64,000 nucleotides of DNA from Agrocybe praecox (taxonomy: Eukaryota; Basidiomycota; Agaricomycetes; Agaricales; Agrocybaceae): NCBI GenBank assembly GCA_964017145.1, contig OZ024847.1, positions 372,001 to 436,000 on the forward strand, written 5' to 3'. The notes below the pieces were generated by a model. That model saw nothing but the letters and a program-made list of their open reading frames with translations, was not told the DNA's origin and searched no databases. How positions within the stretch are numbered: the stretch's first letter is position 1; each line of letters opens with the position of its first letter. This document shows positions 46,641 to 58,960 of this stretch, piece by piece. The position numbers and the translations under genes are program-made.

Positions 46641-49600
46641 GCTGCCGCTCAGGGTTCTATGCGGAGGCTGCGAAAGTACGCGGTGCGTGGAACTACAGAG
46701 TACATAGCTTGGGTGGTTCGGGTTGTTGCCGTTTAAGGGCCAGCTGTAGGCCGACGGCGGACGCGCGGCCACTGGGGACGTATTCCACGTGATCGTCGCG
46801 TTAAGTCACACAAATTTGATGTGACAAATGACACGCAGGTTCATTATTTTTCTTCTTCCTCTGTATTACGAACACGCGCATTCTGCGCTCCAGTGACACT
46901 ATCCTACCAGGCTCAAGACAACACAAATATATCCTCCTTCGATACTGGAGGGAAACAAATTCCCCGCTCGACGGAAAGGAATCCGCCTCATTATGTGAAC
47001 ATTGGAACTCTAAACTCTCCGTCGACAACGGTGAACGGCTTTATATATCCTGGAGGTTAATTGAGGCTCACACTTCTCAATTGTCCTCAGGCCTTTTCTA
47101 GTTCATCCTGCACCGAGATCCATCAGGATTGGAGAAAAACTAATCTCACCTCAGGGCGCGCATCCTCCGTTGAACATATATTAATTATTTTTCAAATCAC
47201 GTTGTTTGATCAGCAACTCATGGGAAAAGAAGCGAACATCGCGTTCAGTCATTCTCTCTGTCGAAGATTCTGGATTTCAGTCGCGTGCGCGAGCATTCAA
47301 TTCAAATTCACGTCTTCGGAGAATTATGTATGTACTACCGCGACCACGACCTTGACCACCGATTATTAATGACCACCGGATTCGAATTGGAAACGTTATT
47401 CATTCCAGATTCCGAATCTCGATTTCTCGTACCAACGACTAACTACCCTTCCTTTCCTTCCCTGTCAACGGCTCTGTCTGCTCCCGAGCTTCGCGGCTGG
47501 GAAATCTTCTTCCCCATATTTTCCTCGTGTCCTTCAAACCACAGGAAATTCCTTCGATTATTGCAATCAATAGAAAGATGATATTCACAATTCATGTTTT
47601 TCACTGTGGCGGACTTGCTCTGTAATCGATTAATCATTCGATGGGTCCAAGTGCCGGCATTTTTATTTTTGCTACCTTCGGCTATTCGGCAAATTGATGG
47701 GACATCTATAAATAGAATCACTAGCCTTGAAGAAAGAAGGGCTCCTTCATCGAGATCGATATTTCCCGCCTCATCGACATCTTCCCAGACCAAAAAATCA
47801 CCGTTAGTGACTAATCATGATAGCTTCGACACCTCACCTCAGAAAATAAATAAAAACGAGTCACAATAGAACCCGAAGACAGAAGTCCCATCGTAGCGCG
47901 CGGCGCGACGCCAGACTCCGAGCGAGGTCGGGCGATGACAAACCAAACGACTTGACTGCGTTCTTTGTGACTGAATGGTGCAGAATAGAAGCAATACTTT
48001 ACAGCTACAATTCAGCTGAATGCTGCCGGGTATGTATGTTGATGGGTTGGATGTTCTCTTCGCTTCCACTTTACTCTTCTTTTACAATTCGTTTGTGGCC
48101 TGGAATGGGCGGTCGGGGTGTTCTCTTTCTTAGTGTTTCGACTTTCACCACTTTTTTCAAAAATTCTTCAAATTATCTCCCATATTCTTCTTGTACTATC
48201 ATCACTATGGTGTTCTCAACTAACCGATGAAGGGGTTATAGCATGCGCGCGTTATCATTTTCATTCCCGGGTCTTATACGCTACAGCCACAAAGTCGTTA
48301 TAAGTCCTAGCTAGCATGAAAAGAAAGAAGCAATAACCTCCCGCGAGAGGTCGCCGTCCATAGATCTCTCGAGCTTCCTACGGACATGCATCGACCCATC
48401 TCTTGGCGAGACTTTTGATGGATGCGTCCTCGTGCCCACTGCATCGTAATATGTATGTAATACAATGCCTGCTTCGCATGAAAATGCCCAAAAATAAATC
48501 TGGGATCTAGGATGATAACTCTTACTTATATTTCGTGACAAACCAAAAATCCAAATAAATCATCGTATGTATATAGTAAAAAGGTAAACCTTGAAGCAAA
48601 AGGGTGACTCGGATAGTTAGCCTTCTCTCGGGTCCTCCTTCTAACCTTTGATCTAAATTCCGAGGAGGGTGTTTCTTAATTGGCCAAATATTATCTGGTG
48701 TTTTTAGTAGGTGTTTTTTTGTCAGCATTTATATTTCAGACATGCGGTGTGATACCCACACACGGAAGTAGTAACGCGTTCGGCGACATGATAAATCTAT
48801 TTTTAAATACTCTCGGCTTCACGTCAAGTGTGTTTGAGTTGTGAATAAAATGAATTCAGGAATGTCGAGGAGACGGAACAAACCACAAGTGTGTGTGTGT
48901 GCACGTAGATAATTGACTTTTGACCTGACTGACTGATTAAGGGATGACGCGCAGGTGTGTCTGCATTCGTTCGCTCGTGTCATTTGATGTGGCGCAGGCG
49001 CAGACGGTAAGTAGTAGTACTAATACTAAGCCAATAAAAAAGCACATCCTATTCCTATTCAGGCTCGCTTTCATATCACAAAACCTGTTCTCATTAAATG
49101 TTCGTGGTCTAAGAAGAGCCAGAAAAGTGAGTGTATATCATTATAAAGTGTACATGACTCGGACGGAGCACGACGGACGGGCTGACGGGGACATGACAGA
49201 GTCTGAGCACACTGTGTCAGAGTCAGTCAGACAGACGTGGAGTGGACGTGGAATTCTTTCTTTCCCTTCCCTTTTCTTACGTTCCCTCTTCTATTTCGAT
49301 TCCTTCTTTTCTTTCTCTTCGTGAAGGATATATGAGCGACATACCAGGAATAATAGCATAGTGTGATTGTGGCAAATAAACTATGCACCATCGTTTGACG
49401 TTGGCTCTCCGGTGGAAGGCAAAAGTTCACCCTCTCTGCAAGAGTTGATATTTTACACTGACGGCCCCACATTGTGGGAGGTGGGATAAAATAAAGTCAT
49501 ATCAGGTGTTCATATGCACGAACGAAATCAGAATTGCATCTCACTAGAGTCGTAAGTAATATAGCTAAGTAAATAAATAAACTAAGAAAATGGATAGGTA

Positions 49601-51222
49601 AAGTCACAAAGGAAGTATGGCAATAAGAAAGGTAACTAAAGGTAGGTAATCAAGCAAAGAATATTAATATACGGTGACCTACTGGCATGTGGCAAGCATA
49701 TGATCGTTATGGTCGTACGCCAACTCTACGCTGCTTGAGGTTGAGCTACTGTATTATCGTTTGATTGCCAGCTACGAGGGGGTGAGTATCTTACCTTACC
49801 AAGAAATCGACGTCCCGGTACCTAGCACTGGGCTCCCTCGATGGGGGGACAGACGGGAAAAAGAGGTGTAGTATAATACGCCAGTGGAAATAGAAAGCGG
49901 TTAAAGGACTATAAGAATGATAATTACCTATTAATTTGTGAAGGGGATGCTGAGTACATGATACGTTCCTTGATCTTTCGGACGCCACCACGCAGTGCTG
50001 TGGTCAGGAGCGAGTAAGCAAATTCAAGAACCGAGCGAGTGTAGTTACTCCCATGTGCGTACACATGTACCCTCATTGCCGGCGGTATTCAAGTGTTCTT
50101 TTTCCCTAGATACAATTATTTAACATCATCCTTCTTAGGACTAGGAAAAGAACTTGACAGAAGGGAATATAGAATCTCATATACACCGCCTTCGGACCGG
50201 TGCATCATACTGTATCAGTACACTCGTGAGCGAGACGCGTACGTGCCCGGGTGAGATTAATGCTGCGTGTTGTGTTAATGGTAATGGGTAATCTAAGAGG
50301 CAGTAGCCATAGATCAGTAATATGAGCTTGGGCGTAGTAGCAACCACGATTATTGTATAGAGAATTGAAGAAGGGCGACATGATATAACGATGGGAGTGA
50401 AGGAGTACTTCGGTCTCTGCGTCCAGGCCCTCGAGATGATACACACACTGAGGGTAGCATTATCAATTGAACACTAGGATGACATTAAGCCACGTACTAA
50501 ATCAATTGAAACCTAGGCACACTCAGTGCCCCTTCTTGGAAGAGCCATTCAAACGACGACGAGACGAAAACGACTTGATACATGATAAATACCTGACCGA
50601 GAGCTGTGCACGGCGAGTGTGCTAAATAAATAAATAATCAGTGATGACTGTTTGATGGGTGTCAATGTCCGTCTACATTTTCGATGGTGTCCCACCGACC
50701 GCGGACGAGGGTGATTCTGGACTGGAGATCAGTTGAAATATATATACGCGCCGCTCCCAGACTTGAAGTACTATTCATAGCCATGAAAACTTATCAGTTG
50801 AATCATAAAATATGATTTTAAGCGCTGAACGAGGAAAGTAGCTTTCAGGAAATCGTTAGAGAAATACGCGGCGTCTTTGGTATGATTTGATGTACACTGA
50901 GTACACGGCGAATGTATAAATTGAAGAAGGAAGGACCCCGGATACAGATGGATCTTGATTATTGTACGCCGCATCGGAGGTTGGATCAAAGGCATCCTGG
51001 TTGGATAGTAATAAGCCACAGTTCGCGGGAAATGAAGGGAAAACTCGGGGGGAATTGTCATATTTTTTTGTACTAATGGAGACATTGACGCCCGAGGGAT
51101 ATCCGGATGGGGAAGGTATGAGACCGAAAAGAGAAATCTCCTAAATATTGACGGCACTCGGCAACATATGTAGTTTACCCACGATTACTGGAAAGCCTTA
51201 TATATCTCCTTGCTCTTCTACC
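46641..51222. other. long intergenic region upstream of the Zn2Cys6 gene
   Basis: About 4.6 kb with no gene I can support. Open frames at 46821-47369, minus 47443-47793 and others are short, overlap each other and lack domains and splice signals. The last 40 bp before 51223 hold TTATATATCTCC and a pyrimidine-rich CTTGCTCTTCTACC, a plausible core promoter. Confidence 0.4.
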
Positions 51223-53848
51223 ATGTCGAACTGGAATAACAATATGTACACTGACGACCAATCTCACCCATCTTTCTCCCGCCAGCCAGACAACCTTATC
51301 CACTGGCCTTCCTTCGACCTTCCGAACCAAAATTCAATGTCTTATCCAATGTCTTCCCCCTTTCAACCACAAAGGCTCTCGCCGCCACATTTCAAAGGAT
51401 TAGCACTTGCTTCTGTACATCGTCCAACGCTAGCGGGCTCGCTCGATCCTGCAACAGGCATATTTTATCGTACTCCAGAACACCCGCGTCTGCGCACTGC
51501 ACAGGCATGCGAAAAGTGTCGTACAAGGAAAGCAAAAGTACGCAATACTCCTTTCAATTTACCTCAAAAAATTTCTCATTCTTTTATCACAGTGTAGCGG
51601 CGAGCATCCATCTTGTAAACGATGTATCACACGCGGACTCGTTTGTGAATACGCAAAAGAAGGCCGAGTTCGTGGGCCGAACAAACCCAAATCAGGGAAG
51701 CCAATGGGTAGTTCATCGATGGAATTTGCGCCAGAACCTAGTAGCACACCAACCAAGGACGCGAGTGGACCCAGTAAAAGCCATGCACGTCATCGCACGT
51801 CTAGCACACACAGCAGCAGCGCTAGTGCCGGGTCTTCGGAAACCCCCACAGAGCCTCTTAATCCTGATACCATACGCGATGCTCTGTTACGAGCTGGCCA
51901 TCTCGAGGGGCCAGTGTCGGGAACATCGTCCCTCTTCCCCGTCGGTTCTCGTGCAGATACCCCAGGTTTCAGGCATATCCGCCGCAATTCTTTGTCACTC
52001 AGCGAGCACAGATCATCGAGGCCTCGTCCTCCTGACTTGCAGCTCGAAAGCGCCTCGAATTTCTTCCGCATGACAGGGGGAGCTGATTCGATGGATACAG
52101 CAGCGCATAGACATCCATCATCGGCCATAGACCACACTTACCAAACAGTTCGCCATCCGTCGCATTTTCAAGCACATCAACAGCAGCAGGAACATGCGAG
52201 GATTCCATTTCCACTTATGCACGACGATCAAGATCCACTAAGGGTAAGTACCTACCTCTTGATAGACGGCACATAACTACGTCGTTTGCTTACATTAATT
52301 TGATAATTGTTACTTTAGTCGCAATATGGCACACTACCCAGACCAATGCCGCAGTTCGAAAACCCAGACCCCTATCAGAGTGTTGTTTCTCGCATGCCAG
52401 TGCAAATGGGTCACCGTCATTCGAACATGATGCCGTTCAATACCGGGATTACTGGGACGTCCGCGCAGCACACCCACTCTCTCGTCAGCAGCGCGCATGC
52501 GCATGTCTCAGATATGACGATGGATGGGGGGACTTCTATGGGAGGCGGGGACCTCATGTACCCTATGCACGATGGGTACCTCCCACACCAGCATCCACAC
52601 CAGCACCAGCACCAGCAACATCATGCAGAATACCACGATAGGCAGTATGTCCCGCGGAGACTAGAAGAAAACATGGCAGACATAGATCCAGAACTTCATA
52701 TGCACCAGCACCAGCACCAGCACGCGCTAGGGCATAGCAGGAGCGGCAGCGGCAGGTACGTTCGGTATTAATCCTCCTGGACGACAATGCATCGCGTACA
52801 AGCTGATAACCAAGGTTCGGTGAACAGCTCTAGTTCGAGCACGAGCACAAGCATCATCCTGACGCAGCCTGTGGCGACCGCGCTGGATTCTAGTAGCTAT
52901 GGTGTTATCAGCAGCAGCAATGATTACGGTACATTGTATAGCGAGAGCGGAATATGTCGAAGCAATCCGAGTTATTTCACTGTTCATGGAAGTGCGAGTG
53001 GAGGTTCACCGCACGATATTGGCGGGGGTCCCAATACCATGATTGACCCCGTTCTTTTATCATCTCCGTCATCTTCTTGTACGCCAAAACCGAGACTAGC
53101 AGCGACGCCGACCAAGGACACAAGTGTAGAGGGGACTTACTACGTCAACGACCCCAGCGTGTCGTTCTTCAACCAGAGCCATAAGCAGAGCCAAAGCGCG
53201 AGCCAATACCAGAACCAAAGCCAGAACCAGAACCAGACATTACACCCCCAATCAGAAGCGCATTCGTCAAACCTCAATGCAACTCGATCCATAACATCGC
53301 AGTTCCAGACCTCTTTTCCCTCAGCCTCCTTGGACTATGATAGCTATAGTCGTCTGCAGTACGAGCCTGCGCTCGATAAACGCGTGGCGCTGCCTCGAGC
53401 GCAAGACGCGATTCCGATCACAGAGACACAGTCAACGGGAGTGGCGCAGGCAGAGGCACAGCCCACGGGACCGACGAGGCATTTGTGTCCTATTTCTATC
53501 TCGTCAGCAACACCAGCGGCATTGGGTGTACCACCATCTTTGCCAGACAGCGTGTCGTCCTCGTCCTCGTCGACGTTGGAGGGTGCCTTCCAGGCGCCCG
53601 GCCACGAAGAGTCGGAGGCTTTGATGATGATGTCGGAAGATAGAGGTCTTTCTGTTGCTGCTACCGGTGCCGGTGCTGGTGGTGAAAGGGAAAGCCTCGC
53701 CGCTATGACCATGGAAAATACCACTACAACCGCCCACAATTACAACAACAACCATAATAACAATAACAATAACACAACACCCTCCGGGTTCGCCATTCGT
53801 CAGCCTCAGCCTAGTATGCGCCACCCAGAAGCGCATTATGCAATGTAA
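51223..53848 (+). CDS. Zn2Cys6 (GAL4-type) transcription factor
   Basis: Nuclear DNA-binding regulator. Exons: 51223-51537, 51593-52243, 52319-52755, 52828-53848. They sum to 2424 nt and 807 residues. The zinc cluster is split by intron 1: ACEKCRTRKAK, then CSGEHPSCKRC.....LVCEY. Spacing is C-x2-C-x6-C-x6-C-x2-C-x6-C, followed by a basic linker (RVRGPNKPKSGK). The rest is low complexity: Ser-rich (51780-51850), His/Gln runs (52590-52625, 52700-52720), Gln/Asn-Ser repeats (53180-53240), Ser runs (53560-53575) and an Asn run (53745-53775). I see no fungal_trans middle homology domain. The start ATG is 25 bp after a TATATAT element. The last acceptor (52827) was chosen because it is the one that keeps the long final exon in frame. 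Targets are unknown. Confidence 0.85.
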
Positions 53849-56800
53849 GGAGGGCTCTGGAGGGCTCTGTGGAGGGATGAGTGGTGGTGAAGACCAAAAG
53901 ACGGTGATGACATGACTTGAAACCCATCCACCCATGCGCATCCCACGGTGATATTATTTGTTGTTTTTCCGTGTGTCTTTGTCTTTGTTGCGGATCCTCG
54001 TTATGGCCTGTTTTGGGTTGGCAATCATTTTTACCATTCGACATTCCAACATTCATCATTCAACGTTCACGTTCAAGGATCAAGGCAACAATCGTACACA
54101 TGCCTTCGGCTAGTGAACGAACGCCTGCGAACATATTGGCCTAAGGTCTCTTTTGATGATTTTATCTGGTCTTAATTCTCTATCCTCTATCGTCGTTCTC
54201 CTTTTCCCCTCTCTAGACGTTATTTATTTATCCTTATGTCTTTTCGCTCTTCTTCTCCTTTTGTTCGTCCTGCAGCAGTCTCGGCCATACTGTTTCTCGT
54301 TTCCAGATCCCCATCCCTCCTTTCTTTTTCTGTTTGTTGTGTATATGTCGCATCGTTTCTCGCTCTCGCTCTGTCTCTCTCTCACACATTGTCATTATTA
54401 TCGTCTCCTCTCCCCTATCCTCATCTCATCCCGTCTCGCCTCTTCCTCGTCTTTGTCCTGTTGAGATTCTTTCTACCCTGGATTGGAAAAGCTGGTTGTA
54501 TATACATATCCATACATAAATATTTCACTGTTATATTACTAGTTGACTACCACTACTCTATCGCTGTTTCATAGTATGGTTTCTCTGCTCTCTTCTTTTT
54601 TCCCTTCTTTTCTGTACCACACCTGGCCGGCCAGTCGGATAGTATAAACGACGCACACACAGGCATACAGGCATCATACATACATATCATTGTATATATC
54701 TTTCTTGTACCTTGCATCCATCATATCTGTTCTTTCCTTCTTATTTTCTTATTTTCTTTCTTTGTACTTTTGAATTATATTATAAATTATATGGCTATCT
54801 CAGTCGAGCCGCCCTGTCAGCGGCGTCGTAGAATAAACAAGAAATGAAATTGTATTGGGTAGTGTTCTCATTCTTCTCTCCACTGCAATAATGGGGTAAT
54901 GCACGCGCGTAGGTAAACAAGTGAGCAAGGTGTGCTTCGTCCAATTGAATTGGAATACTCTCTTGGCATGCACTAACTATGCGTCGCGGGAGCTTGATTT
55001 ACTTCCAGTTGACTGACGAACTACGACGATTCACCTCGGTCCCTGAACTCATGTGCCGTGTCAAGTAAGCAGTAGTATAGTATCTCATACTTCTTTCTTC
55101 TAGCTTGCTTATTTGCTTACTTATGGCCTATGTCTCCGGGTCAGGTTTAAATGCGTTTGTTCTATTCCCATCATGATACTAATTAAATATATACCCAGCG
55201 CGAGCCGAGCGACCCTGGGAGAAAATTCCTGGACTAATCATATCATGTCTTTCCCTTTCATTTCCCTTTCTCTTGGCCAGCAAAGGCATCCCGTGGCAGG
55301 ACCAAGTAGTCAGAATGGACGAATCACCATTGTTATTAGTAACTGCAAGAGCTGATGATACCTTACTGTGCTAGAACGGAATCACTGCCCCTCCTGACGC
55401 ACGCTTCCCAACAATGATCTGATTCATTTTTAGTTATTCATTCGTTCGTTCGTTCATTTCTGATAACTGTAGTAATAGATATCACGATTCACGCCACCGC
55501 TAGAACTTGGCATAGTGTACCTGCATCAATGTCGATATCTGGTTTATGTGCCGTTGGTTATAGAGGGTTCAACGGTTCACGGCTGGAGCAGGAAAGGATG
55601 TCCTCGTAGCTTTTGACTGTATATTTTTGATTCTGAGCCAATAAAAGATACAAGTTTTATGAGCGATCTTGATGCTTCTAGCACACAAGGATATACCCCC
55701 AATTTCCTATCAGGAAATCGAGTATAAAGTAAAGAAATGCAGGCCTATTAAGCGGAGAAGGTGGATTATAGTAGTACCCTCTCCTCCAGTTGCGAACGGA
55801 CAGACAAGCAGCGGTGTCTGTACAGTATCGCAGCTTGGACGAACTGATGTGATTTCATCCCATGAAACGCATCGCGAGGAGGTAAGCACTAGTAGCGTAA
55901 AGCCAACTAACTTCACCTCAAGAAGTCGAAGATAATACCCATTGGGTTAAGTTGATTCCTTTGACGAATGAGAGTAATTAGGGTGGTTTGGGATGGGCGG
56001 TGCCATATACAGAGAGGCAGGCCCATGATGATGAATGGGTTCGAGGTGCGCTCGATGAGATAGGCTTTTTTGAGCGTCCTTCAGTAGCCAGTCGTTTCTA
56101 CTGGAAAATTCTGATAGTAAGTAAATGACCGTCTCGAGAGAAAACGTATTGTGGATGAAGATCCTAGTTTAGGTTACGGATAAGTGGCCGCTCAAGCCCG
56201 TTTTGGTTTAGACTGGTTTTGTCCTGCTTATTATCTAAATGTGTTACAAAGAACTCGAGAAGACGCGAGATTAGTCGACCTCCGTCGGCAGAACGTTTGG
56301 TGAAGGGCGTGAGTGGATAAAGGTATGTAAAAGACTTCCAAGGTAGCAGCAACGCAAAAATAGAATAAACCCAACGGTGGATGATTACTTCTGAAGCAGG
56401 CCTTTTGAATTCACAGATATGGCAGATATTCTTTAATATCACCAAAGCTAATCTATTTCACCGTCGATTTATTTGTCTAGAAGTTGAGGGGGCAGCCTGG
56501 CACTATATTTCCTTCTGGATTGCAGATCTCTGGTCTCCCGCCCCCCAGAATTGGACGAGAAACACGAGTGAAGCAAAGTGACCTCAAGAGATTCAACCTA
56601 TTGCTCTCAGAAATATCTAGTAGCTCGGTCCGGTATATATTGCTGTCAGAGAAATTTTCCAGAGCAAAGTCGGCCAAGTTCCGATGCAAAAGACCCTTCG
56701 ACCAGTCTACTTACTTCCACTTTATCTGCGTTATTCTGGAACACTGGCCGACTCTTTGATTGCAAGATCCAAGATTCCAGAATTCTGTTACTTTTCCTGT

Positions 56801-57689
56801 GTCTGTACCTTGATCCAGTGGTGAAGAAAAGGGGAAGTTGAATGTTGTAATAATGGCGTGCGTAGGGTGAGAGGGTCCAAGCGACCACATGAAAGTGTAA
56901 ATGCGTGTCGTAATTGTATCGTACACACTCTTGTTTGTTTTTTTTCGCTGGCGATCATTTTGATCTCCGCTGATAGTTTATTGGCCAACTCAGTATTTTT
57001 GCCGCACGGCACAGTGTCGGAGTCTCAACTGACTTCCCCTTTTCAGGTTTTTGGTTCGTGTCTGGAGATCAAGAGGTACAGCTTATTTTCACCTTGAATT
57101 TTGAAGCTTCATATATCGTATCTTATAACTCTGGATCAATTTGTAGAGCAATAAATACATATTCAACATTCTCCCATAGCCAATGTGGAACGCTGCCACA
57201 CTATACGGTATATTTGTAAATTTGTCGGTTGGCCTAGTGCTGCGGACCCCACGCTTCATTAAAAAAGGTCTTCCACGGGGATTCAGTTTTCCTGACCATT
57301 TTAGGAATTCTACTTTGTACAAGGACTGGCATGTCTAATCCTTGCTCTTAAATTTCTAAATTTATCTCACCACTAGCGTTAATCTAAACATGGCTCTAGT
57401 CTAGAGTGCATGCAGGCTACGACTAATTTTATGTGCCTCGGCGTACTAATACTATACGCTGAGAGTTATAGTATCTTACTCCAATGAGTAGCACCCGGGT
57501 GTTATTGCACGAGATTGCTCCTTTTGAGGAAATCCTATCGACATACTATAATTTTAATAGGATGAGAGTCTGAGGTTAACATTGATTGAAGTATCTTAAG
57601 CACGGGTACGTACTACACCTGTCTTACAATTCCGAGGACGAGGTATCCTGTCGATCCTCCCAATATACCATTTCGTACGTCAAAATCTG
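53849..57689. other. 3' UTR and long intergenic region, no gene recognised
   Basis: The first 900 bp are strongly C/T-rich (53930-54800), probably 3' UTR. The rest holds only short frames without domains. No transposon ends or RNA genes seen. Confidence 0.4.
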
Positions 57690-57699
57690 GTATATAAAA
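57690..57699 (+). promoter_or_regulatory. TATA box of the small secreted-protein gene
   Basis: TATATAAAAC lies about 60 bp upstream of the ATG at 57753, with a C/T-rich initiator area between them. Confidence 0.6.
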
Positions 57700-57752
57700 C
57701 CCTATACATCAATTCTGGCCTCTCTGTCGCACTAGGACTTTGATTATTCACA

Positions 57753-58481
57753 ATGTACTTTGGAACCCTCATCGCCGCATCATTGACGCTAATTTTCTGA
57801 TGTTGGAGCCAGTCCAACTTTGGGAGGCAATTAACTCTTTACTCTATCCCGGACTCTATTCTAAATTGCTTCTTGAAGATCGCAATGGTGCTGCAGTCAA
57901 TAATGTTTGCTCAGAGGTGCCCCACTGTACGCGCTAATGTTTTTTCTTTGAATTGGAATTAGAATAATACTAACTTTCCTTAGGTCAACTTGCGTGTCTA
58001 GCGCCCAAATTGGATAAAGAAGTCAATCACATTGTCCCGAATGATGCCCATGTAATTTTTGACACCTTTCTATTCATTGCCCAAGCTCAAAGTACGCTAG
58101 CACCCGACTGAAAAGGCTAGAATACCAAGACTCATATCCATTCAGATGCAACAAATACCATCAATGTGCGGCAATTTTTACGAGAAATATCGGCGAAAAC
58201 GATCTTTTTGAATCAAGGGTCTCTACCTGCAGAATACTGCCGCTTGGACTGGGTACGTTCTTAAAATAAACACGCAAATACATTAAGTACTCTGCTAAAA
58301 CGATTCTAATAAATCCAGGCATCGAAGCTTCAAACAATGGAATGGACTTGTGGGTCTCGTGGTGCAAAATGTACAGGCTCGAGTCAAACATGGTTACTTC
58401 AGTAAGTATTCGTATTCAAAACTTCCAAGCATCAAAAATAGTAACATTTGCAACAATCCTCACAGATTTGAGCATGCGTAA
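57753..58481 (+). pseudogene. small secreted Cys-containing protein gene with early frameshift
   Basis: A good TATA box precedes ATG 57753, which opens a signal-peptide-like MYFGTLIAASLTLIF and then meets TGA at 57798. The next frame continues directly (LEPVQLWEAINSLLYPGLY) and can be spliced through four introns with normal borders: GTACGC to CTTTCCTTAG near 57980, GTACGC to CATTCAG near 58145, GTACGT to AAATCCAG near 58320, and GTAAGT to CACAG near 58465. It ends at the stop at 58479-58481. The spliced reading has paired Cys (CSEVPHC, CLAP, CGSRGAKC). One base appears lost or gained after the signal peptide. No family recognised. Confidence 0.5.
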
Positions 58482-58960
58482 GAAATACATGCCTCTGTGT
58501 AAGTTATCCTACTTGGTAGGGCTAAGTTTCACGTCGGCTAACCTCTTTGAGGTGTCCAGTCGGGGTCCGTTTCCGTGCCTTTTCTCGTCAAGAACAGTGG
58601 CAAAGGCATATCCTCCTGCGAGTTTCTTTAAATTTATATGTAGGGAGGGTTTATCTTATCTTATCTTATCATTCGTTAAAAATAGTTTGTTACGCGTCCT
58701 ACGTCATCGAGAATGCACAGCCTTGATTGACAAGTGATTCCCACGACCGCAACCCATCTGAAATCACCAGCACGTCCAATGGAAACAGAACATATATTTC
58801 ATAAACCTCCCTTCATCCTTGTCGACCACAAACATTTTTCAGACTTACGCCCACCTCTGTCAGGGTATTAATCCTGACTCTCGTTTCAACTCCCAGTCTA
58901 TTGCGATCACCGAGCACACCACAAATTAAGGCCAGCCCCGCATAGGAAAAGCAAAACAAG

